A stretch of 6,707 nucleotides of DNA, taken from contig CAMTOT010000164.1 in NCBI GenBank assembly GCA_947074165.1, positions 1 to 6,707 on the forward strand, read 5' to 3'. Made by a program: the position numbers and the translations under genes. Shown here piece by piece: positions 1 to 6,658 of the stretch. Positions within the stretch are counted from its first letter, which is position 1, and every line of letters begins with the position of its first letter. A model generated the notes under the pieces. It was not told the origin of the DNA. It did no database searches and saw nothing but the letters and a program-made list of their open reading frames with translations. Origin of the DNA: an uncultured Bacteroidales bacterium (GTDB lineage Bacteria; Bacteroidota; Bacteroidia; Bacteroidales; JAUNSR01).

Positions 1-54
1 GAACTGCTGTAGGCGGTTTTGCAGACCGGTGCCTAACCACTCGGCCAACCGACC
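1..54 (-). tRNA. tRNA-Cys (GCA), copy 2, 3' end cut by window edge
   Basis: Read on the minus strand from position 54, this has the 7-nt acceptor strand GGTCGGT, a D arm (GCC/GGC), and an anticodon arm with loop CTGCAAA, giving anticodon GCA for cysteine. It then has the first strand of the T stem (AGCAG), followed by TTC of the T loop, where the window ends. It matches the neighbouring complete copy (101-174) at 52 of 54 positions. The two differences, at 12-13, are at the anticodon-stem/variable-loop junction (CC here, TT in the other copy). It is downstream in the same direction and probably shares a transcript with that copy. The 3' part, including the acceptor 3' strand and CCA, lies outside the window. 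Confidence 0.95.
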
Positions 55-100
55 GGAATAAATATCTCATTTTTGAGAAGTCTGAGATACGACTCTTGTT

Positions 101-174
101 TGGAGGTCAGTAGCAGATTCGAACTGCTGTAAACGGTTTTGCAGACCGGTGCCTAACCACTCGGCCAACCGACC
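101..174 (-). tRNA. tRNA-Cys (GCA), copy 1, complete with encoded CCA
   Basis: Read from 174 down to 101 this folds as a complete 74-nt cloverleaf. The acceptor GGTCGGT pairs with ACTGACC with one G-U pair. The D stem is GCC/GGC, and the anticodon stem CGGT/ACCG closes loop CTGCAAA with anticodon GCA. The variable loop is TTAC. The T stem AGCAG/CTGCT closes loop TTCGAAT, then come discriminator U and an encoded CCA. The outermost anticodon-stem position is a C-U mismatch (C-C in the second copy). It decodes UGC/UGU codons. A 46-bp spacer (55-100) separates it from the second copy, and a promoter at 207-236 is placed to drive both. Confidence 0.97.
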
Positions 175-206
175 AAACAAGCTCAGGTTTTGTCCCTATT
201 GCGATG

Positions 207-236
207 CAAAAGTAGTTAAAATTTTATATTCTGCAA
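207..236 (-). promoter_or_regulatory. Bacteroides-type promoter for the tRNA-Cys pair
   Basis: On the minus strand, TTG (234-236) is followed after exactly 19 nt by TACTTTTG (207-214), a full match to the TAnnTTTG -7 element of Bacteroidota primary sigma factor promoters. Only TTG of the TTTG -33 element is present. Transcription would start near position 200, giving a short leader of roughly 25 nt before the mature tRNA 5' end at 174. The promoter lies just after the 68-residue gene ending at 258, so the tRNA genes need not depend on read-through from feo. The assignment is by consensus matching only. Confidence 0.65.
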
Positions 237-257
237 TACCTCTTTTGTAAAAACATT

Positions 258-464
258 CTATTTGCAGCAATTTTTTTTATTTGACTTTTGATCTTGGCAT
301 TCTTGTTGCTTTTTCTTCAACATCTCCTTTATATCGCATCCAGAGCATCCTTCACACACGTTATCGCTTGATGATGAGCGAAAAAAGCGTTTGAAAATTT
401 TGTTTATAGCTATTCCAAAACAAGCGGAAACAATGATAATTACTATGATTAATTGAACATCCAT
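258..464 (-). CDS. FeoB-associated Cys-rich membrane protein
   Basis: This 68-residue protein has one N-terminal membrane segment (about residues 4-22, very rich in I and V). A basic stretch (KIFKRFFR, 22-29) follows, suggesting a cytoplasmic tail. The tail carries a CxxCxxC motif (C37, C40, C43) and further cysteines at 56, 66 and 67, near the end. This layout is that of the FeoB-associated Cys-rich membrane protein family, small proteins encoded next to feoB and thought to assist ferrous iron transport; their exact role is not settled. It begins 41 bp after the feoAB stop on the same strand, so co-transcription is likely. The cysteines could bind Fe(II) or another metal, which is an inference. 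The ATG at 462-464 follows an AT-rich stretch without a Shine-Dalgarno sequence, as is common in this phylum. Confidence 0.88.
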   Translation of the reverse strand: MDVQLIIVIIIVSACFGIAINKIFKRFFRSSSSDNVCEGCSGCDIKEMLKKKQQECQDQKSNKKNCCK

Positions 465-505
465 TAGCTTAAAAAAAATTTTATTTGGTGAATGATTTTT
501 TTATT

Positions 506-3067
506 TTACATGATAAGGGATCCTATCTGATATACCAGGAATGAAACTACCCATGCTAGTACACAAGTATACACTACAGTAAATAATCCCCACTTGGTGT
601 GACCTGATTCATTCTTGATGGCTGCTATCGTGGCAATGCACGGGAAGTATATCAGAACAAATATCATAAATGTAAACGCCACTAAAGGAGTAAAATCAGG
701 TTTTCCTGTTGCCGGATTTGTCTCTTTGAGTTTTGCTGATAATGTAGCAGTCTCTTCTTTAGATTCCGGATCTTCAATATTATCATCCGTATAAAGTACA
801 CCAAGAGTACTTACTACAATCTCTTTGGCAGATATACCGGATATAAGTGCCACATTTATTTTCCAATTAAAACCAAGAGGTCTGAATATTGGTTCGAAAA
901 ATACACCTACCCTTCCTATGTATGAGTTTCGCTGACGACTAACCTCTTCAAGTCGATTTATATGATATATCTCCTGTTCGTATTGTTCAGTTAGTTTTTG
1001 CTTATTCTGTTCGAATAGCTGAGTTATAGTACCTGTATTTATACCAATGTACTCTTGCTCCTGATTAAGCTGCTGTATAGCCTTATCATAGCCTTTCTCT
1101 GCCTCGCTACGCTGCGTATCATAGTTTTGAGCATCAGGAGCGGTACGAGGGAAATAACCGAGAAACCAGATTATCACCGAGGCTATAAGTATTATTCCAC
1201 CCATCTTTTTAAGATATGACTCAGCCTTCTGCCACATATGGATAAGAGTACTTTTTAGAGTTGGCATTCGGTATGGAGGAAGTTCCATAACGAAAGGAGT
1301 ATCTTCTCCGGTTATAAGATATTTTCTGAATATTTTAGCCATTATGACTGACAAAGCTATACCAAAGAAGTAAACCACCATTAGCATAAGAGTAGCGTTG
1401 TTAGGAAAGAATGTACCTATTATAAGTATATATATTGGCAGCCTGGCACTACAAGATATCAGAGGGTTTATAAGCATCGTTATAAGTCGGCTTTTAGGAT
1501 CTTCGATAGTACGCGTAGACATCACAGCTGGGACTGTACAACCGAAGCCCATAACAAGAGGAATAAATGATTTACCATGAAGGCCCATGCGATGCATTAT
1601 TTTATCCATGATGAATGCTACCCTTGCCATATATCCGGAGTCTTCCATGAATGAGATAAAGGCATATAGGATAAGGATATTCGGAAGGAATACTATTACG
1701 CCGCCGACACCGCCTATTATACCGTCAACAACAAGATCATGAAGAGGACCTTCCGGTATAATTCGCTCCATCATAGAGCTTATCCATCCCACAATAGCCT
1801 CAATCCAGTCCATAGGATATTGTCCTACGGAGAACGTTGTCTGAAACATAAGCCATAGGACGGCGATGAAGATAGGAAAACCAAGTATTTTGCCTGTCAC
1901 TATTTCATCAATAGACTTCGATATGCGATTCTCTTCCTCTTTGCCCAGTTCGTATGTTTCTTTAAGCGCACCTGATACAAAACCGTATTTCGCATCTGTT
2001 ATTATTGATTCAACATCTTCATTATACTTTTCTTTTAGTATATCCGAAAGTCTGTTTCTTAGAGTAATATAGTAGTCAAAGTTTTTATTTGCAGACAAAA
2101 GATTCTCAATTTCGTTATCTCTTTCAAGAAGTTTGATAGCCAGATATCTCGGTGAGTAATGTTTATTAATATCCGCGTCTTTCTTGAGCTCATCTTTCAG
2201 TTCTGTTATTGCACTCTCAATAAGCGATCCGTGATTGATATGAATATGTCTTACAATCGGATTTTTATTTTCATATACATCTACAACTTCCTGAAACAGA
2301 TTATCAATTCCTCTGCCATATTTTGAAACTGTCGGAACAATAGGAACACCTATAAGCCTCGCAAGAGATTTGTAGTCAAGCGAAGCGCCTGAGTCTTCAA
2401 GTTCATCATACATATTAAGAGCTACGACCATTCTCAGATCCATATCTATCAGTTGAGTGGTAAGATATAGGTTACGTTCCAGATTAGAAGCAGCCACAAC
2501 ATTAATAATTACATCAGGCGACTTTTCTACAAGATGTTCCCTTACATATCTTTCCTCAGGTGTATAAGCAGAAAGAGAGTAAGTACCCGGAAGGTCAAAT
2601 ATATTAAATGTATAACCGTTGTAGCTAAATTTTCCGTGTTTGGCATCGACTGTGACACCGGAATAGTTGCCAACATGTTCTTTTGCACCTGAAGCAATAT
2701 TAAACATTGACGTTTTGCCGCAGTTAGGATTTCCTACCAGAGCAACATTAATTACCTTACTGTGTCTATTGAAGCTGTCATTTATACAATCTGACGACTC
2801 AATTCCCGGTCTGTAGTCTTCTTTAGCTATATTATTAGTCTCACTTTCTGGTATAACCTCTATCATCATAGCCTCATTACGTCGTAAAGAGACCTCATAG
2901 TCCATTATTTTATATTTTATTGGGTCTTTAAGCGGGGCGTTAAGTATTACTTCTACGTTCTTACCTTTTATGAATCCCATCTCAATAATTCTCTTACGAA
3001 AAGCACCGTGACCTAAAACCTTTACAATAACACCTTTTTCACCTGTTTGCAGATCTGATAATCTCAT
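506..3067 (-). CDS. feoB: Ferrous iron transporter, FeoA-FeoB fusion
   Basis: This 853-residue inner-membrane protein imports Fe(II). Residues 1-73 are a FeoA-type SH3-like domain, fused where many bacteria have a separate feoA. The G domain follows (about 105-265): G1 GNPNCGKTS (112-120), G2 with GVTV (T139), G3 DLPG (158-161), G4 NMYD (218-221) and G5 near VSKYGRG (247-253). G1 has Cys116 where many FeoB proteins have Ser. A helical spacer region leads to the membrane part (about 393-853) with Gate motifs FLPNILILYAF (460-470), GFGCTVPAVMSTRT (507-520), INPLISCSARLP (533-544) and a late FPCIATIAAIKNESG (808-822). Between membrane segments, about 641-720 is a charged, Gln/Glu-rich, probably coiled-coil insert, as I recall from other Bacteroidota FeoB. 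The start ATG fits the FeoA N-terminus. The gene lies 122 bp after the antiporter gene, with an inverted repeat in that gap, and 41 bp before its small partner. The fused form is well known in Bacteroidota. Confidence 0.97.
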   Translation of the reverse strand: MRLSDLQTGEKGVIVKVLGHGAFRKRIIEMGFIKGKNVEVILNAPLKDPIKYKIMDYEVSLRRNEAMMIEVIPESETNNIAKEDYRPGIESSDCINDSFNRHSKVINVALVGNPNCGKTSMFNIASGAKEHVGNYSGVTVDAKHGKFSYNGYTFNIFDLPGTYSLSAYTPEERYVREHLVEKSPDVIINVVAASNLERNLYLTTQLIDMDLRMVVALNMYDELEDSGASLDYKSLARLIGVPIVPTVSKYGRGIDNLFQEVVDVYENKNPIVRHIHINHGSLIESAITELKDELKKDADINKHYSPRYLAIKLLERDNEIENLLSANKNFDYYITLRNRLSDILKEKYNEDVESIITDAKYGFVSGALKETYELGKEEENRISKSIDEIVTGKILGFPIFIAVLWLMFQTTFSVGQYPMDWIEAIVGWISSMMERIIPEGPLHDLVVDGIIGGVGGVIVFLPNILILYAFISFMEDSGYMARVAFIMDKIMHRMGLHGKSFIPLVMGFGCTVPAVMSTRTIEDPKSRLITMLINPLISCSARLPIYILIIGTFFPNNATLMLMVVYFFGIALSVIMAKIFRKYLITGEDTPFVMELPPYRMPTLKSTLIHMWQKAESYLKKMGGIILIASVIIWFLGYFPRTAPDAQNYDTQRSEAEKGYDKAIQQLNQEQEYIGINTGTITQLFEQNKQKLTEQYEQEIYHINRLEEVSRQRNSYIGRVGVFFEPIFRPLGFNWKINVALISGISAKEIVVSTLGVLYTDDNIEDPESKEETATLSAKLKETNPATGKPDFTPLVAFTFMIFVLIYFPCIATIAAIKNESGHTKWGLFTVVYTCVLAWVVSFLVYQIGSLIM

Positions 3068-3158
3068 ATATAAATGTTATATTTTTTACTAAATGCATAA
3101 TTTGATTTCAAATGCAAAGATGATTAAAAAATCGGAATTATGTAAATATTTGGAGATA

Positions 3159-3181
3159 TTATTTGTACTTAGTACAAATAA
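3159..3181. promoter_or_regulatory. Perfect 23-bp inverted repeat, candidate operator of feoAB
   Basis: The arms TTATTTGTACT (3159-3169) and AGTACAAATAA (3171-3181) are exact reverse complements around a single T at 3170. The site is 8 bp past the antiporter stop codon and 91 bp before the feoAB start. The one-base centre and the lack of a T-run on either side argue for a dimeric protein binding site rather than a terminator. A weak -7-like element, CATCTTTG on the minus strand (3115-3122), lies between it and feoAB, but no -33 element was found at the expected spacing. An iron-responsive or redox-responsive regulator is a reasonable guess from the neighbour only; I do not recognise the site as a known Fur or DtxR box. 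Confidence 0.5.
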
Positions 3182-3189
3182 GAAATTGG

Positions 3190-4692
3190 TTATATTTTTG
3201 TGTCATTATGATCAACTCCAAGAAATCGTAAAGCCTGCTTCAGGTCTTTTTCATTTTCTGCAATCAGCAGCAGCCTATCGTGTTCTTTTAATACCGTTTT
3301 TCCTTTTGGTAATATATATTGTCCTTCTCGAGCAATTAAAACAGCCAGTGTCTTATCCGGGAGTGGCAGATTCATGAGCGAGCTGCCATTCTGAAGCATC
3401 TCTTTCGTTATATGTATTTCTGATATTATGCCCTTCATATCATCAGGTAGTTGTATATCAATATGCTCCTTATGCTCTTTCTTTTCGTTATCTACTTTAA
3501 ATATCCTGGCGAAAAAAGGGAGGAAGCTACCCTGTACAAATAGCGACATCAGAGTAATAAAGAATACTATATTAAATATATCATGAGCCTGAGGGATATT
3601 GGCAGTGAAAGCATATGTGGCGAATATTATGGGTACTGCCCCTTTTAGTCCTACCCAGGATATAAATAGCTTTGATTTGAAATCAATTTTACGGAAAGGT
3701 ATAAGAGTTAAGAACACAACGGCTGGCCTGGCTATGATAAATAAGAATAATCCTATAATAAGTCCGACAAGTGCTACGGGTATAAGTTCGGACGGATCTA
3801 TAAGCAAACCAAGGATTAAGAACATGCCAATCTGAAACAGCCACGCGAGTCCGTCTATGAAGTTGCCCACGCTCCTTCTATGCACAAGTTTATGATTACC
3901 AATCACAAGCCCTGAGATATAAACAGCTAAAAATCCATTCCCATATAAAATTGATGTAAAAGAGAATATAAAGCAGGCACAGGAAAGCAGTAATACGGCA
4001 TACAGCGAAGAGTTATTTAGATTTATAGAATTCATCAGCAATACCGTAAGTCGGCCGAATAGGTATCCTATAGCCAACCCTATTATAAGTTGGAGAATCA
4101 GCATCATCACAAGCTTTGGTATGTAAATTTGCTGACTGTTCTGTATAAGGCCTATTAAGGTAACAGTTAGAAGATATGCCATCGGGTCGTTACTACCCGA
4201 TTCAAACTCAAGTATAGATTTTACATTGTGCTTTATCTCGATCTTCTTTCCTCTTAAAATGGCAAATACAGATGCCGAATCTGTCGATGACATTACCGCA
4301 GCGAGAAGAAATGATTCTGTAAATCCAAATGCAGGTGAGATGTTGAATCCCGAAAGAATAAAGTTTATAAAGAATGCCGTGATAAGAGCTGTGAGAAATA
4401 CTCCTATAGTAGCCAGAATTGTACCGGGTAGTATTATATGTTTTATTTGCTGGTAATTTGTGTCCAGTCCCCCGGCAAATAGTATTATTAAAAGCGATAT
4501 TGTGCCTATTACCTGAGCAGAAGAGGTATTGGCAAAGTTAAGGCCGAAACGCTCAGTCCCGGCTATAATGCCGATAATAAGAAATAATAGTAGTACTGGT
4601 ATGCCAAATCGCGATCCTGCCTTACTGACTATAATGCTCAGAGACAGAAGTACAGAAACAAAAAGAAATATGCTCTCAAAATGAAAATCCAT
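3190..4692 (-). CDS. nhaP2: K+(Na+)/H+ antiporter, CPA1 family, NhaP2-like, with TrkA-C domain
   Basis: This 500-residue inner-membrane protein has about twelve hydrophobic segments between residues 5 and 395. It carries CPA1 hallmarks: the early RFGIPVLLLFLIIGIIAG (28-45), FAGGLDT (72-78), SSTDSASVF (135-143), ESGSNDPMAYLLT (164-176, with the ND pair involved in ion exchange) and WVGLKGAVPI (346-355). After a charged linker (400-415, KKEHKEH), residues about 420-495 form a TrkA-C/RCK-C domain, usually a regulatory ligand-binding module. It exchanges cytoplasmic K+ or Na+ for protons and so serves pH and osmotic balance. At 500 residues it lacks the extra C-terminal CorC/HlyC-type domain of the longer enterobacterial CvrA/NhaP2 proteins, so the symbol is family-level and ion preference cannot be read from sequence. 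The ATG at 4690-4692 matches the usual N-terminus of the family, yet lies inside a strong hairpin (4686-4726). No Shine-Dalgarno sequence is visible. Confidence 0.92.
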   Translation of the reverse strand: MDFHFESIFLFVSVLLSLSIIVSKAGSRFGIPVLLLFLIIGIIAGTERFGLNFANTSSAQVIGTISLLIILFAGGLDTNYQQIKHIILPGTILATIGVFLTALITAFFINFILSGFNISPAFGFTESFLLAAVMSSTDSASVFAILRGKKIEIKHNVKSILEFESGSNDPMAYLLTVTLIGLIQNSQQIYIPKLVMMLILQLIIGLAIGYLFGRLTVLLMNSINLNNSSLYAVLLLSCACFIFSFTSILYGNGFLAVYISGLVIGNHKLVHRRSVGNFIDGLAWLFQIGMFLILGLLIDPSELIPVALVGLIIGLFLFIIARPAVVFLTLIPFRKIDFKSKLFISWVGLKGAVPIIFATYAFTANIPQAHDIFNIVFFITLMSLFVQGSFLPFFARIFKVDNEKKEHKEHIDIQLPDDMKGIISEIHITKEMLQNGSSLMNLPLPDKTLAVLIAREGQYILPKGKTVLKEHDRLLLIAENEKDLKQALRFLGVDHNDTKI

Positions 4693-4726
4693 AAGCCGGT
4701 ATTTAATTTATAACGACTTATGGATT
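4686..4726 (-). terminator. Terminator-like hairpin covering the antiporter start codon
   Basis: In the minus-strand RNA, AAUCCAUAAGUCG (from 4726) pairs with CGGCUUAUGGAUU (ending at 4686). This gives ten perfect pairs, then one G-U and two G-C pairs. One C-U mismatch and three more A-U pairs follow, closing a 7-nt loop (4703-4709). Downstream comes UU-C-A-UUUU, which together with the UU ending the stem makes a U-rich tail (UUUUCAUUUU, 4678-4687). The hairpin starts 7 nt after the HAD stop codon, the usual place for an intrinsic terminator. However, the antiporter AUG (4690-4692) is within the 3' arm. It may therefore terminate HAD transcripts, hide the start codon, or do both. The plus strand also has a T-rich run beyond the stem, but no gene there needs it. 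Confidence 0.6.
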
Positions 4727-4733
4727 ATTTTGT

Positions 4734-5378
4734 TTATTGGTATCTATTTGTCAGCAAATCAAGACTGAAATTTTCAAAATTATCAATCACCATATCTGCA
4801 AGATCCTTTATGGCCTCTCTTGGATTGGTAGTGGCAAGACCAACTACTGTCATCTCTGCTCTTCGTCCTGCTTCAAGTCCATGAAATGAGTCTTCAAAAA
4901 CGACACATTGAGAAGGCGTAAATCCCAGTTCTTCTGCCGCCAGTAAGAAACATTGCGGATCCGGTTTTGAACGTGTAACTCTGTTCGCTGTCACGAATAC
5001 ATCAAAAAGAGTCTTCAAATCTGGTTGTTCGCGATATACATTCGACATTTTTATATCATTCGAACTAGTTACTACCGCTGTCTTAATCCCTTGCTCTTTA
5101 AGAGAAATAAGAAACTCTTTTGCTCCCGGAATAAAGTTATACGGCATATCACGCTCAAATATATTAAGATCATCAGTTATTACAGAATGTACATCTTCCG
5201 GAAAATTATTTTTCAGGATATTAGGTAAAGTTTGTCCTTTAATACTCTTATGAAAATCTTTGATATGAGGCAGATATTTGAGCCCCTGCTCACTCCAGAA
5301 TATATCATACTGGCTCTCAGTGTCCAGTATCACTCCGTCTAAATCAAACAGAGCAGTTACTTGTTTTTTGTCAATCAT
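4734..5378 (-). CDS. HAD-superfamily hydrolase (beta-phosphoglucomutase/phosphatase-like, small C1 cap)
   Basis: This 214-residue soluble protein carries all four HAD motifs. Motif I is FDLDGVILDTE (11-21), with nucleophile Asp12 and acid/base Asp14. Motif II is VVTSSND (102-108). Motif III is RSKPDP (136-141), with Lys138. Motif IV is VFEDSFHGLEAG (160-171), with Glu162-Asp163 for Mg2+. Residues about 20-80 between motifs I and II are a helical C1 cap, as in beta-phosphoglucomutase, phosphoglycolate phosphatase and sugar-phosphate phosphatases. The KGQT stretch (47-50) occurs in the cap of many such enzymes. The protein should act on a small phosphorylated metabolite, but the substrate cannot be told from sequence, and mutase versus phosphatase is open. 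It begins 44 bp after the cyuA-type gene on the same strand and could be co-transcribed. A terminator-like hairpin follows its stop codon directly. Confidence 0.9.
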   Translation of the reverse strand: MIDKKQVTALFDLDGVILDTESQYDIFWSEQGLKYLPHIKDFHKSIKGQTLPNILKNNFPEDVHSVITDDLNIFERDMPYNFIPGAKEFLISLKEQGIKTAVVTSSNDIKMSNVYREQPDLKTLFDVFVTANRVTRSKPDPQCFLLAAEELGFTPSQCVVFEDSFHGLEAGRRAEMTVVGLATTNPREAIKDLADMVIDNFENFSLDLLTNRYQ

Positions 5379-5422
5379 TTCTTTCTGATATTAATACCTT
5401 AATAAAACCACTTATTTGTTGA

Positions 5423-6658
5423 TTACAAACACTCCGGCAGACCGGCATGTTTATTTACCATAATAGAAAGCATAATAGAGTCTGTACTCTGCATACCAGC
5501 AGAACCTACCTTTCCTAAGTTATATATAGTCTTTTCAATGTCTGTTTCAATTATACCGTCATTTTCCGATATGCAAATGCCTTTTGTGGCAAGTACGGCT
5601 GACTGAACAGCAGAAGATGTACCCGAAGAGACCTTTAATGCACATCCGGCTTTAGCTCCGTCACAAACCATCCCGGTTATGTTACCTATCATGTTTTTTA
5701 TAGCATAAGTTATCTCCTTATAGCTACCACCCATGAGATAAGTAATGCCACATGCGGCACCCGAAGAAGCCACTACACAACCGCATAATGCCGACAGTCG
5801 CCCGAGATATGTTTTTATGTGAATTGCGATGAGATGACTTAGTATAAGTGAACGAATTAGTTGCTCGTTGTCTGAACCAAGCTTCTTCGCCGCTGCTACA
5901 ACAGGGAGTGTAACTGTAATACCCTGATTACCGCTACCTGAATTACTCATAGCAGGAAGAGTACAACCACCCATTCTTGCATCCGCGGCAGAAGATGTTA
6001 TAGCCATCGCATATGACAATATCCCATCTCCGAATATTTCTTTAAGATCTGTGTTCTTTATCGTTTGCCCAATCTGCATGCCGTATCTTTTAGAGAAGCC
6101 TTCTTGAGCAATTTTCATATTAAGATCTGCCGAATCAAGGATAAATCCGAGTTCTTCAAGGGGAGATGTAAAGGCAAACTCACATATAGAAGCAACGGTG
6201 AGTCCGAGATCATGAGTATCTTTTTCATGATTGTCACCACATCCGCTTTTACCATCGGCAGCACTGTATAATTTCTCTGCGTCAAGACACACCTCCACTA
6301 TCTCATCATGTGAATTCATAATGGTAACAGAAGTGGTATGTGAAGTGCTCCAGCAGCTTGCTTTTATATATAGCTTAATATCTAAAGGCGATAATTTAAT
6401 CTCTACACGATTAGCATTAACGAAACTCTTTGCCTCTTCAATCGCTTCGGCTGAAAGATCTTTCAGCACCTCAAGTCCGTACTCTGACTTACCGCAACAG
6501 GCACCCAGAGCGGAAGCTATGTATAGTCCATTCATGCCTGTTCCGGGTATCCCTACTCCCATGGCATTTTTTAGAATATTTGCGCTTACTTCAACTGTGA
6601 TTTTAGCGGTTTTCTCATTTTGTGTTTTAAGAACTTCTGTAGCTTTAGCTACGGCAAG
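5423..6658 (-). CDS. cyuA: L-cysteine desulfidase, CyuA/YhaM (UPF0597) family, 5'-truncated
   Basis: This partial gene has 411 native codons, the first being CTT at 6656-6658 (numbered 1 here). Family members break L-cysteine into pyruvate, ammonia and sulfide using an Fe-S cluster; automated annotation sometimes calls them iron-sulfur L-serine ammonia-lyase alpha subunits. Recognisable blocks are NAMGVGIPGTGMNGL (31-45), SAADARMGGCTLPAMSNSGSGNQG (223-246, the strongest signature), LSALCGC (288-294) and MVCDGAKAGCALKVS (330-344). Cys292, Cys332 and Cys339 are candidates for cluster or catalytic roles. Compared with E. coli YhaM as I recall it, about 30 N-terminal residues are missing, including the conserved GCTEP region with its cysteine. 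Reading upstream past 6658 enters sequencing adapter, so an apparent GTG start at 6671-6673 and the residues MLFRS are artefacts. The gene is first in line on the minus strand, 44 bp before the HAD gene. Confidence 0.92.
   Translation of the reverse strand, partial: LAVAKATEVLKTQNEKTAKITVEVSANILKNAMGVGIPGTGMNGLYIASALGACCGKSEYGLEVLKDLSAEAIEEAKSFVNANRVEIKLSPLDIKLYIKASCWSTSHTTSVTIMNSHDEIVEVCLDAEKLYSAADGKSGCGDNHEKDTHDLGLTVASICEFAFTSPLEELGFILDSADLNMKIAQEGFSKRYGMQIGQTIKNTDLKEIFGDGILSYAMAITSSAADARMGGCTLPAMSNSGSGNQGITVTLPVVAAAKKLGSDNEQLIRSLILSHLIAIHIKTYLGRLSALCGCVVASSGAACGITYLMGGSYKEITYAIKNMIGNITGMVCDGAKAGCALKVSSGTSSAVQSAVLATKGICISENDGIIETDIEKTIYNLGKVGSAGMQSTDSIMLSIMVNKHAGLPECL

Noticed and set aside
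63..89. Alternative hairpins in the tRNA spacer (TATCTCA/TGAGATA with a 13-nt loop, or TCTCA/TGAGA with a TTTT loop)
   Set aside because: The stems are short and AT-rich, with no clear U-tract. They may be involved in processing, but nothing in the sequence supports that.
231..267. Inverted repeat CTGCAA (231-236) / TTGCAG (262-267) after the FeoB-associated gene, as a possible terminator
   Set aside because: The stem is only six pairs with a 25-nt loop and no U-run follows; one arm overlaps the tRNA promoter. It is too weak to call.
1..464. A functional link between tRNA-Cys genes, the Cys-rich peptide and cysteine desulfidase
   Set aside because: The tRNA genes have their own promoter, and tRNA placement next to unrelated genes is common. 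The shared amino acid is most likely coincidence.
1398..2072. Plus-strand open frames of 60-68 codons within feoAB (1398-1580, 1866-2072)
   Set aside because: They lie antisense to strongly conserved FeoB coding sequence and show no family features.
3091..3116. TTTGA-TT-TCAAA (3101-3112) and a repeated AAATGCA (3091-3097, 3110-3116) in the feoAB leader
   Set aside because: The elements are short and AT-rich; the arm spacing does not fit a CRP/FNR site, and they are far weaker than the 23-bp repeat nearby.
3093..3377. Plus-strand open frame of 94 codons beginning in the feoAB leader
   Set aside because: Most of it is antisense to the conserved TrkA-C end of the antiporter, it has no recognisable motif, and its start falls in the AT-rich intergenic region. 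It is a shadow frame.
4775..4801. Possible internal promoter for the antiporter: minus-strand TAATTTTG (4775-4782) with TTG upstream (4799-4801)
   Set aside because: The -7 element matches, but the spacing to TTG is 16 nt rather than about 19 or more, and it lies in HAD coding sequence where such matches arise by chance.
5389..5404. TATTAA-TACC-TTAATA inverted repeat between the cysteine desulfidase and HAD genes
   Set aside because: The arms contain only A and T, six pairs, in an AT-rich gap with no U-run, so chance is the simplest explanation.
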